Shown: piece after piece, positions 1-9,800 of the stretch
Layout of the letters: every line of letters starts with the position of its first letter
How positions within the stretch are numbered: the stretch's first letter is position 1
From: Beroe ovata
Taxonomy: Eukaryota; Ctenophora; Nuda; Beroida; Beroidae
Direction of reading: 5' to 3'
NCBI GenBank assembly: GCA_946803715.1
Contig: CAMPET010000045.1
Coordinates: forward strand, 230,828-253,616
DNA length: 22,789 bases
Translations under genes and position numbers: made by a program
The notes under the pieces: model-generated
The model's database searches: none
What the model was told of the DNA's origin: nothing
What the model saw: only the letters and a program-made list of their open reading frames with translations

Positions 1-936
1 CACACACACACACACCTGACACCCGCCTCCCCCCTCAGCACGGTAGCAACAGTGACAGGAGTGTCGTGTGGAGGGTGTCACACCATGGTCATGGCAAAAC
101 CTGGTCGTCCGGTACAGGAGGAGTCTCCCAAAGTCTCAACAGCTAGGACGAAGAGACACAACAAGGGTTAGGAGTGCACTGCCATAGCTGAAACTGTTTG
201 AAGTCTTCCCACCTGTTTTTCCATTACATCTACACTGTCAATTCACGAATTTACATTATTAAGTGAGCACTGTGCACTGTGCACTCTATACTACTTTGTT
301 ATTCCGGGCAGGTGGTGACCCAGAAACCGATACAGCAGACACAAACAAGGAAAATAACATCGAGATTGTGGAGGGGAAGGTCAAGACACTGGAGAGCGCA
401 CTTGGAGAGGTAGGATATCCTGTGAGACTTGAGGAGGTGGAATTAGTTTCAGTAATACCATCCTTTTCGAAACGTGCTATCTTGTTTAGAAGCCAGAAAA
501 GATCGTTAAGTTGGAAAAAGACGAAAAGAAAAGCAAAGAGCCATCGTCTCCAGGGAAGACTGAAACAAAGGTGACTGTGAAGGAAGATGCTGTTGCTAAG
601 AAAGACACCGAGAAGACTGCAGCTAAGAAAGAGACGGAAGAGGAAGAGTCAGGAAGTGAGACGGATGAGCCTGGAGATAGTAGTGATGGTGAGAATGTAC
701 CGAGAATGCAGAACACGTGAATAGAAATTTTAGACAAGTTACAAGAGCTTTCGGAAAAATGCATTTTTCATAGTGTCCCTGTGTCTGCACAAAACAGTGG
801 AAGTTGACTAGTTCTAACCCAGTGACAGATTCAGAGGAGGAAACAGCTGAGAGTGGGGGAGGGAGTGGGGCTGGTTTCATGGATAACATCATGGGTATAG
901 AGGACTTGGAACCCGCCTCCCCACTTACTAACGGAA
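1..936 (+). repeat. Tandem copy 1 of a 936-bp duplicated segment (probable assembly artefact)
   Basis: Positions 1-936 match 953-1888 base for base, except G at 636 versus A at 1588, which is a synonymous Thr codon change. Both copies begin in a CA microsatellite. Copy 1 stops inside an exon directly at the single N at 937. That is the pattern expected when two contigs or haplotypes that both break at the CA repeat are placed side by side. A true recent tandem duplication is possible but would leave a truncated exon running into the CA repeat. Confidence 0.85.
39..936 (+). pseudogene. Duplicate, truncated exons of the CaaX-protein gene (copy 1)
   Basis: This segment carries exon copies at 39-166, 312-409, 490-688 and 823-936. 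They are identical in protein sequence to the exons at 991-1118, 1264-1361, 1442-1640 and 1775-1913. The last copy is cut at the N before its splice donor, so this set cannot splice on to the downstream exons. I treat it as a redundant contig or haplotype copy and not as a second gene. Confidence 0.75.
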
Positions 937-937
937 N
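937..937. other. Single-N contig join
   Basis: One unresolved base lies between the truncated end of copy 1 and a run of (AC)n. It separates two near-identical sequences, so it is probably a scaffold join and not a sequencing ambiguity. Confidence 0.8.

Positions 938-969
<32 letters not shown>
938..969. repeat. CA dinucleotide microsatellite
   Basis: An uninterrupted (AC)n run of about 30 bases follows the N. A shorter form of the same run opens the window at 1-15. It sits in the intron, just upstream of the pyrimidine-rich acceptor of the exon at 991. Confidence 0.95.
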
Positions 970-990
970 GACACCCGCCTCCCCCCTCAG

Positions 991-2833
991 CACGGTAGCA
1001 ACAGTGACAGGAGTGTCGTGTGGAGGGTGTCACACCATGGTCATGGCAAAACCTGGTCGTCCGGTACAGGAGGAGTCTCCCAAAGTCTCAACAGCTAGGA
1101 CGAAGAGACACAACAAGGGTTAGGAGTGCACTGCCATAGCTGAAACTGTTTGAAGTCTTCCCACCTGTTTTTCCATTACATCTACACTGTCAATTCACGA
1201 ATTTACATTATTAAGTGAGCACTGTGCACTGTGCACTCTATACTACTTTGTTATTCCGGGCAGGTGGTGACCCAGAAACCGATACAGCAGACACAAACAA
1301 GGAAAATAACATCGAGATTGTGGAGGGGAAGGTCAAGACACTGGAGAGCGCACTTGGAGAGGTAGGATATCCTGTGAGACTTGAGGAGGTGGAATTAGTT
1401 TCAGTAATACCATCCTTTTCGAAACGTGCTATCTTGTTTAGAAGCCAGAAAAGATCGTTAAGTTGGAAAAAGACGAAAAGAAAAGCAAAGAGCCATCGTC
1501 TCCAGGGAAGACTGAAACAAAGGTGACTGTGAAGGAAGATGCTGTTGCTAAGAAAGACACCGAGAAGACTGCAGCTAAGAAAGAGACAGAAGAGGAAGAG
1601 TCAGGAAGTGAGACGGATGAGCCTGGAGATAGTAGTGATGGTGAGAATGTACCGAGAATGCAGAACACGTGAATAGAAATTTTAGACAAGTTACAAGAGC
1701 TTTCGGAAAAATGCATTTTTCATAGTGTCCCTGTGTCTGCACAAAACAGTGGAAGTTGACTAGTTCTAACCCAGTGACAGATTCAGAGGAGGAAACAGCT
1801 GAGAGTGGGGGAGGGAGTGGGGCTGGTTTCATGGATAACATCATGGGTATAGAGGACTTGGAACCCGCCTCCCCACTTACTAACGGAACACCTGAGATTA
1901 TCGAAGTTAAGAGGTGAGGTACTGATCAGTGAATCAGTGATCATGTGTAGATAAGGAACATTCTCCATCATAACACTCATGCTATTACGGACAATGCTCA
2001 TACTGTTTTGCTCATACTGTTTTTCATAGACAAACTCACAATAATATCATCTTTCTTCTAGTGCCGAGACGCCCGTTGTCAATGCTGAACCTACTCTGGA
2101 AACTCTAACGAAACAGCCGGAAAAGAAGCACGAGGAAGACAAAACCACGCCCAAGGCCGAGGAGGTTAAGAAGACAGAGGAAAAGAAAGGGGAGGATAAG
2201 GGGAAGAAGATAACACCAGCCAGTTTGACACCCAGCTCTGAGACGGATGAAGAGGGTGGGTACTCAATCGGGAAAAACATTGATAGTTGTTATGAAATAT
2301 GATAAACTAACATTTTCGTACCGAATGTGGCGCGTGGAGGCTCACTGCTCAGAAATGGGGAAGCCACACGCAATTTCATCAAGATCATTTCGGTGAAAGT
2401 AAGCTGTGTGCTATCCTCAGATTCAGAATACGAAGACGAGACTGATGAAGAAGACGAAGACGTCACTGAAAAGACGGAGGAGCCCGTGAAGACTCTCGTC
2501 AGTGAGACGCCTGCTGAAAAGAAAGACGAGAAGCGAAAAGACGAGGAAATAACCAAAGATCCGGCACCACCGGTACGCCAAGCTTAGAATTGCGAGGAGA
2601 ATTTTTACATCGGTTTTCTGGTTAAAATTATGTTTCCACTACCCAAATCGTAGCATTATTATATGTTTTCATGCACCTTATTTAACTGAATATCTCCATT
2701 TCAGGCACCAACGCCTGCAGAGGAGCCGAAACCAAAAAAATTGGGCTTCTGGAAGAAGAAACCGAAAAAGGAGCCGAAAAATGGCGGGGGTCCGGGTACT
2801 CAAGCGAACTCTAAAGCCTGTACGATATTGTGA
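991..2833 (+). CDS. Lys/Glu-rich acidic-basic protein with C-terminal CaaX box (3' exons; 5' end outside window)
   Basis: I joined seven exons by GT-AG sites with matching phase: 991-1118 (least certain), 1264-1361, 1442-1640, 1775-1913, 2062-2255, 2421-2572 and 2705-2833. The product is low-complexity and lacks a recognisable globular domain. It has basic Lys runs alternating with acidic Ser/Asp/Glu clusters such as SETDE and DSEYEDETDEED, which are typical casein kinase 2 targets. The last exon is rich in Pro and Lys (LGFWKKKPKK) and ends CTIL-stop. A Cys four residues from the end with a C-terminal Leu is a classic CaaX signal favouring geranylgeranylation. The upstream Lys cluster would be the second membrane-binding signal. 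Membrane anchoring is therefore inferred. The first exon needs two bases from an upstream exon, so the gene starts left of the window. I do not recognise the family; paralemmin-like CaaX proteins are one thing to compare. Confidence 0.75.
2789..2833 (+). other. CaaX prenylation motif (CTIL) and stop
   Basis: The last codons read ...ANSKACTIL then TGA. The aliphatic third position and final Leu fit type I geranylgeranyltransferase substrates. The lysine-rich stretch 10-25 residues upstream fits the polybasic helper signal of prenylated membrane proteins. The motif is seen directly; modification and membrane location are inferred. Confidence 0.7.
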
Positions 2834-5404
2834 TAGGCTGACAGTGGAAAACTAGAATGTCTCATACTCTGAGCAATGAGCATGTCCTCCTGATGACATC
2901 GTTACACGATGAAACAATCCGATGCATGAGGCTTCTGGAGCACTGACTGATGCATATTCTGAGATTGATGACTCATCACGTCATCCAAAGATGACAAGGG
3001 TGATGACCAATGTAAATATAAATATGATGATGTGGTGGTTTATGTGTGCTTATGTGTACGGCTAATTTTCTGTGAGCTGATTTTACCGGATACCAATCTC
3101 AGATATGTAAATAACTTAACCACTATTTATTTATTAAGATCACTTAATGAAAGAAGGTCATCATTTTCGAAATTTAACTTAAGTTGGTTTTGACTATATA
3201 TATATACTTGCAGGGTTCAGTAAACGTACACAGACTTTCAGAATTTGTATCTATATTGTAAATTATCTATGCCGCGCTAATTGCGCCGTGTAAATTAATG
3301 TAAAGTTTATTTGATGTCAGTGATTTTATCATATTGTCTGCTTATATTATGTTTCTAAGAGTTTGGTTAGAATTTGACTATGCATTGGTACTTTGAGAGT
3401 ACTTTAACTTATAATTATGAACATTATTTTCAACTAATTAAGGCAGTGCCGATTTCAGTAGTGATTTTCAATACTTTCAGCTTTCAAAAATGTAAAGTTG
3501 CGTTTCTGGGGCATTTCCCCCGTGCAAAATTATCTTCAAAATGAGCACCAGTGTTTTTCAAGACATATACAAATGTCCGATATTTTAGAAGAAGAATAGT
3601 TGCTATACGGGAAAGCATCATGAACATGCTTGAAACAATGGAACAGATTATATAATTACAGATTATGTTATGTGCTGATTTGCTTTTGTACTTTTATCAA
3701 GTATCTCGGAGTCAAACTTTTCAACATGAAGTGTAAGATGGGTCAATGGGTTATGCATGATATGCAGATTGTATCTTACCAATGAGAAAGATGAATCCTC
3801 CATTTTTATGTTGCATTTACATATGGTCATGGCATACTACAGCCACTAGTACCTACGCTAGTACCTACAGGTTTCATAATGCTAGCATTATAAGGTTCAT
3901 GTCATTACCAATCATCAAGCCTACTTCCTTAGATACGCGTGTGTTTACTCTTTTAATGGTCATTAGTGATAAGGAAAAAGCAGGTCTTCATCATTTTATT
4001 GTCCAAACAAAACCCATAGTTACGCTTTTGTTCTGCCTTATTTACCTTTTATGTTATCTTCAATTTTTGTTTTGAAGCTCATATTTTTTTCATTTTCATT
4101 CCAACACTTCATTCCAACACGGTCATAACTTATGCAATATGCATTGCACTATCGCAGAAGACATTTTATTCGAATGTTATATTTCCCCAATGAAATAAGC
4201 CATCATTATGTTTCATAGAATTAATCTTATTGCTATTTGTTTTGATTGATTCCATTAGCGGGTTTATTCGGTTGCTAGCCGATATGGAATTACAAGCATG
4301 ATCGTTGTTAATCTTTTGAATAGGTTTTTAATGTCCTTATTATATAGTCCTTATTATATAGCGTCCTTACATTCGAGTTTCAGTATCTAGTCGATTTAGT
4401 TTTAGACCATAGACACGTCATATTTTAATTCACTCCTATAATTAGTTAGAGATACTTCGTACATACAATGGATCCGCTTAGCAAGAGCCCTGGTACCCTG
4501 GATCTGATAGTCGTGACAACTCCCGGTACAATACTTAGTTTCTTAGCAATGTATCAATTATTAGTTTCGTATCAATGATTGCATGGACTCCGACTGCGTG
4601 TATGCTTAAAAGTTATTGACGATTTCCTCTCCTTCCCCTGAAACGCATATTTAAATATTTAATAAATAAACTCTTTATTCATGTATTCATGAGTGTGAGC
4701 AACTTGAATGATCCAGATCAAAGAATAAACTGATCTAAATCGATTAAATTTAAAACTGTGTATTTTGTAACTGTTAATAAGTATATGCCCTGCATGAATT
4801 ATAATCTTGCAGCCAGCACACACTACACCATACATAGCTAGACTAAAAGAGTAACTCATGATTCTGATGATAATTGCATTTGCACTGTACTATATGAGCG
4901 CAGCTCAAGTGGCAAAAACAAGCATGGTTTGTCCGCATTAAGATTTTACACATTTTAAATTTTACAACGCGTACGGTTATTATATAGTCTTGATCACGTG
5001 GTCCTTCAATAAACCAATCAAAATGCAAGGATTTCATAAGCAACACCGGTAGATAACTGCTGGCTGTTACATGCGGGAACAATTTATTGATTGTTAATTT
5101 TGCATAATGCATAATTTCTTCACAGTGTTGCTATATACAGGAAAAATATCAACTATAATCCAGTACATTAGTACAACCATAAGCCCTGAATTTCACCTCT
5201 GAACATGAAGTTTTTCTAATATCGAAAATTAGCCATTCCTAATTCGATTTTTCGCAGCTTTATTTTCTTCACTTCTCAAAACGGCTGTAATCGTGTCAAA
5301 GAGACGTAGAAATAGGCATGAGACACAGTGCTTTTTTTAATTTTCAGTCAATTCCGCGGACACAAAACCCATAAATTTGAACAGGTCGCCGCAGTAATTC
5401 CACA
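2834..5404. other. Intergenic region, no gene found
   Basis: This is 2.6 kb of AT-rich DNA with only short, stop-limited frames and no plausible exon chain. No clear AATAAA signal lies close after the CaaX stop; the first strong one is AATAAATAAA near 4666. A small direct duplication of a GTCCTTATTATATA block occurs near 4334-4365. Confidence 0.6.
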
Positions 5405-6096
5405 ATGTCGACACTTGGTAAGACAAGCCGAGGTATAAACCGTCTTGACGACCCTATGGAACCTCACAGACAGTGGGCCAACGTGAGACACAACAGTGTT
5501 GTCTTCAGAGATCCATCAGAGGCAAGGATTGGCCAAGGATTGGCGGGGAAATGTGTTGTAACTTGACATGTAACTACAGGATGTAAGATATGAGTGTTGA
5601 ATTAATTTAATTACTTACAGATCTGGAGATCGAATACAATGCATACAATCAACCATATCAGACAACGAATGGTAGGCTTCATAGGATAATAATGTAAAGG
5701 TCTTGCGAAGCTGGATGTCCCCGATATTATATGATGGCTAATGACAGCTGCAAGGCTATAACTATAATAATTATCGCCTCTCTCCTCAGTTAGCTATCTT
5801 CAAGCAATACCCAGACCTATACCAGGAGATGATTGAGGAAAAGAAGGATACGGAGCTACTTAAACTCTTCAAATCCATGCAACCACAGCTCTCAAGTACG
5901 AGAAATTATTGTAAAAATTACACTTGCACTGATTCATATTAGACATTTTAAGAAGCCAGTAAAATGATTTGCTTGGCGGGTAAAAATTGCTATTTCAGAT
6001 TCATTGATTCGGGTCAAGCCAACGACCAGCACCCATACTCCACAGAAAGCCTATACATCCGACGGGAAAGCTAAATTCCTATATCCCCACTATTGA
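5405..6096 (+). CDS. Small four-exon gene, about 110-residue protein of unknown function
   Basis: The exons are 5405-5482 (begins MSTLGKTSRGINRLDD), 5621-5671, 5790-5895 and 5999-6096, which ends FLYPHY-stop. Introns have GT-AG ends (donors GTGAGA, GTAGGC, GTACGA; acceptors TTACAG, CTCCTCAG, TTTCAG) and all phases agree. The central part is a charged amphipathic helix with an IFKQYPDLYQEMIEEKK stretch. The C-terminus is basic and rich in Thr, Pro and Tyr. I see no signal peptide, membrane segment or catalytic motif, and I do not recognise the family. Its short, basic, helix-plus-tail build resembles small axonemal or microtubule-inner proteins, and it lies tail-to-tail with a SPATA1-like gene, but that link is only suggestive. 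If the first donor is not used, the frame runs on to a stop at about 5567, giving a different short product. Confidence 0.6.
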
Positions 6097-6130
6097 ACAC
6101 ATGCACATGTCTAGCTGATTTCAAGTTCAC

Positions 6131-6310
6131 TTCAGTCGATGGATTACTTTTTGCTTCAAATTTAAGTGAATATAACTTCAGTTTGATGGATTACTTTTTG
6201 CTTCAAATTTGAGTGAATATAACTTCAGTCGGTGGATTACTTTTTGCTTCAAATTTAAGTGAATATAACTTCAGTTTGATGGATTACTTTTTCCGCTCAA
6301 TTTACGTGAA
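6131..6310. repeat. 46/47-bp tandem repeat, about 3.9 copies
   Basis: Units start at TTCAGT at 6131, 6177, 6224 and 6270. Lengths are 46, 47 and 46 bp, and the fourth copy decays after its first half. Units 1 and 3 carry CAGTCG while units 2 and 4 carry CAGTTTG, so the array looks like a doubled 93-bp dimer. It lies in the spacer between the two convergent genes. Confidence 0.9.
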
Positions 6311-6367
6311 CGTTGTGATTTGCGTCGAGTTGCCTATAAAGGTGAATTTTTGCGTGTACTGTTCATG

Positions 6368-6373
6368 TTTATT
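6368..6373 (-). terminator. Possible polyadenylation signal of the SPATA1-like gene
   Basis: TTTATT on the plus strand reads AATAAA on the minus strand, about 455 bases beyond the stop codon at 6828. It is the nearest canonical hexamer I found downstream, which would imply a 3' UTR of nearly 0.5 kb overlapping the spacer. Confidence 0.35.
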
Positions 6374-6827
6374 CAAAGACATAGGAAATTGTTTGAAAAT
6401 GATGATTTAGTTTGTTTCACAAGTGCTAGAAATGTTTCTTCGACGCTTTTTACGAACAGAAACAACAGTATATGATCAAATATCATCATACATTATGCCA
6501 AATTCACAGTATTTATAAATTTACAAGTAAAAATCTAATATTATATACATTGTTATACTAGGAAATCTAAAATCTGACTCTAAAATATAAAGAGTTAAAA
6601 TAGTGTAAATAATTATCTGTTAGATATTGATGTGACTTAACATTCCTAACATCTGAAAATAGTTCTCGACTTTTTACCCGCTCAAACCTCACAAATAAAC
6701 ACTTAACCTCTTGTGTATTATAGTGCAGTTATTCTCGATCAATCTACCAATGACAATCTTCGATTTTGGTAATTTGGTATTACGTAAGCTAGGGATGACA
6801 TCCAGTGAACTGTTAACCCTGACCAGC

Positions 6828-9800
6828 TCAGAGCTTTGATGCACTGCTGCTGATTTTAGAGCTGATAAGCTCTTGTCGAAGTTGCTTTACCTCTTTTTCT
6901 ACTCCTTCTCGATTCTGAAATGTTGAAAAGACTGGAATAAATTTAAGGTTCATGTAGGTACAAATTTTCCCACGGTCTGCACGCCAATGCGCGCGCGAAT
7001 ATAAATTAGTGATCAGCGCAAGCTTAGACGGATGATATCAATTTGGCAATCGCGCGCGCCGTTTATGTATAGGTAGATTTTGTCAGGTTGCCAACTTTCA
7101 TCAGATTGACGCATGTCGCATACATTGTTAATCCGATTGAGCATTGTTAATCACGTCTCATTGATTGTACTCATTCTCTTCTGTCTTAAATCATCACCAA
7201 CTCAAATTTCAGACATTTTTATTGCTGTCAGCAATCAAAATTATTTTGATGTCATATCAACAAGACATCACCTGAATGATTTGCCGACACGATTTCGATA
7301 CTTACCGCTTTCTCTGCCTCATATTTAATGTTGGCTGTTGCCACTTTCTTCTTCAACGCATTCACTTCATTCTCCATTCGTTGCAGATTAATCCTCAGGT
7401 TGTTCTGAAACGATGCTGTATATCAATCTCAAACATCGCAAATTGGAATTTGAAAGTTGAACACGTTTTTCAGCTGTAAAATTGGCATAAGAGAACAGCT
7501 TGAAAATAAGGAACACAAATCGTAGCACTTAAAGTGACACTAACATAGCAAGATTCATCAGCAATAAAGATAAAGAAAGGATGAGGGAGAGTTTTAAGAA
7601 GAAACATTCAAAAAAACAATTGTTTCCCAAATTAACGTGAAGCAGGCAACATGTAATACTTTACATAGGCTATAGTGGAAAAGTGCATAATGTTCGGCAT
7701 TCTAGGTTTACGAGTTCTGAGCTGAAAGCAAGGATAAGACTGTTTCAAAGGAAGAACGGTTCATTTTCGTAGGGAAAATAGCTCTCAATGTTGAATGAGG
7801 AGTAAGTATATCCGTTGTGTAATGTGTACAGAGTACAGTGTACGCATCTCGTAATATTTACCTTTATTGAAGGGAAAGCCATTCCTTTTCTGTCATCATT
7901 TGCTTTCATTGCTGAAATGATCCACAGTTTAATAAAATCAATACCGTGTAACAGGTTACTGCATCACGATAAAGTTGACTTTGCCGAGCTAAATCAGCCT
8001 GATCGATCAGGAATTTGGTTCCGTCGCGACGAGTGAAAATATCTAGAAATGGCTGCGAGCCTATACTATACCAAGTCATACCAAGGTTCCCTCCGTTCTA
8101 CCTTGAGCATGGGTTATGACAGTGTCAGCTTGTCGGTAGAGCATCTGCAGCTCCAGTCGCAACTGTCTGTTTCTCTCGTAGAGTTGCGGTGTTTTCACCT
8201 CTTCGTCCTTACACTTTGGTCTCCACTTGCTCTCAAACCCCGACACATCTGGGAATAGGGGTCACGTGATCTGGGTTGTTACACGTGATTTCGTATGATC
8301 TGGGCTGTGACACGTGACTTTAACATCAGTGACGATTTCAGTGAGTCATCATGATAATCTTGATTGCTGACAGCACAAAAACCTCTGTTTTGAGTGTATT
8401 TTCACCGAAGAGTACAAACGCATACTGATCACTGTACGTTGTACAGTTATCATCGCTAATTATCGTTTATTACCGTTAATATCGCTAAAACCGTCTGGCT
8501 ACGTTTCAGACCGTACAGACAATGATGAAAGGGGTATTGATTTCATTTGGTTTCCATGGTAACTGTGTAGAATTACCATGGAAGCATTATGTCACCATAT
8601 ATCAACGTGTTAATGTGGCATAATCTATCAATTAAGGTGGTGGTCATTAGCGACCATCTGGACTATTGTATGTCGAGTTCCAATAAGCCAAGGTCCATAG
8701 TAGGGCCAGGAACTATGATGATAATTAATAGATCAAATTTGAGCACTTGATTGCAACTTTTGTGACTTGTAACTTGCTACGGACAAAATTTCATTTCATG
8801 GAAAATATCCGGAACTGCGCTCTTTATAAACATTTTGAAGCACTTATCAAACAATGAGAACAGCCCCCAGTTTGAATAATTTCAAACCCCCTTACAGAGC
8901 CCCAATCCAATCCATCCCTACCCCTAACATCCCCTATCACTAACCTTCGTCATTCCAAGTCATTTCCATGTCAGCCAGTGTCTGTAGGAGGTCGTGGTGT
9001 TTGTTTTCCAGTTCCTTTCTCTGGTTACGGTACGTCACGATCTTAGCTCGGAGCATGGCTACTTCCTCCAGCTCCTCCTTCGTGTACTTCTTGGGGGCTC
9101 GCTGGGATGGGGAGGGAGTGAAGAAAGGAGGGAGTGAAGTCTCCTCCCTCACTTCTCTCCTCCGAGTGAAGAGAGGAGGGAGTGAAGAGAGGAAACGTTA
9201 ACATAGTGAGGGGGAATAAGAGAGAGGAATGTAATGTTAAGAGGGATGTCACTACACATTATTCTAAAGGAAAATGTCACGTTATTCGAGGGGAATTATA
9301 GGGGGGGGGGTAAACCGAAGTTGAGGACGTTAACTGAATAATTGCTCACTCAAGAACGAGGAAGTGAACTTTACTTGTGATTACAGACCGTTTATATCAC
9401 TGGTTCAGAACATTGGTATTCTGTGAATGTTGAATATTTGCCCCCCTCTCTCAGCTCTCTCCCCCAATACAACACTCCCACATGAATATGAGATTGTATT
9501 GGGTGAAATATTATGAATAATGTGCCGTAAATAATGTTACCTACCGCATAATGTATTACGGTAGGTAATACATCCATTGACTTAAATGGAACAATGACTT
9601 GCGTGTGACCTTGTGACCCATGGCTAAGTGAAATGGAGAAGTCAATTGCCCAGGAACTGATACATGACCCACCATGTCAAAATCTCAAGAATTCCTCGTA
9701 TCTCTATTGACTCAACTGAGCTCCCCACGCCGGCTTGAAACTTGAGAACGGCAGAAATCGGGAAACAATTATTTTGATTTCTGGCAGTGCTGCTTCGAAC

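Larger units (their letters stand above)
6828..9101 (-). other. SPATA1: SPATA1 C-terminal coiled-coil domain exons (14-17)
   Basis: Four exons (9101-8945, 8248-8082, 7404-7306, 6914-6828) encode residues 795-963. The block starts KKYTKEELEEVAMLRAK and continues as heptad-like coiled coil. It includes FESKWRPKCKDEE, ending in a Ser-rich tail SSKISSSASKL-stop. Exon 15 uses donor GTATGA after ACCTTG at 8082. The nearer GTAGAA donor would break the frame with the next exon. The spacing of Trp, the Leu/Lys pattern and the near-terminal VKQLRQELISSKI agree with the conserved end of SPATA1. Confidence 0.85.

Noticed and set aside
263-574. 103-residue open frame, repeated at 1215-1526
   Set aside because: It starts in an intron, reads through the exon donor at 409/1361 and shifts frame in the next exon. 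The real exons are 312-409 and 490-688 and their copies.
5483-5567. Read-through extension of the first exon of the small gene (VRHNSVVFRDPSEARIGQGL)
   Set aside because: It ends in a stop without a donor that keeps phase with the later exons. The GTGAGA donor at 5483 gives a consistent four-exon model. A retained-intron isoform remains possible.
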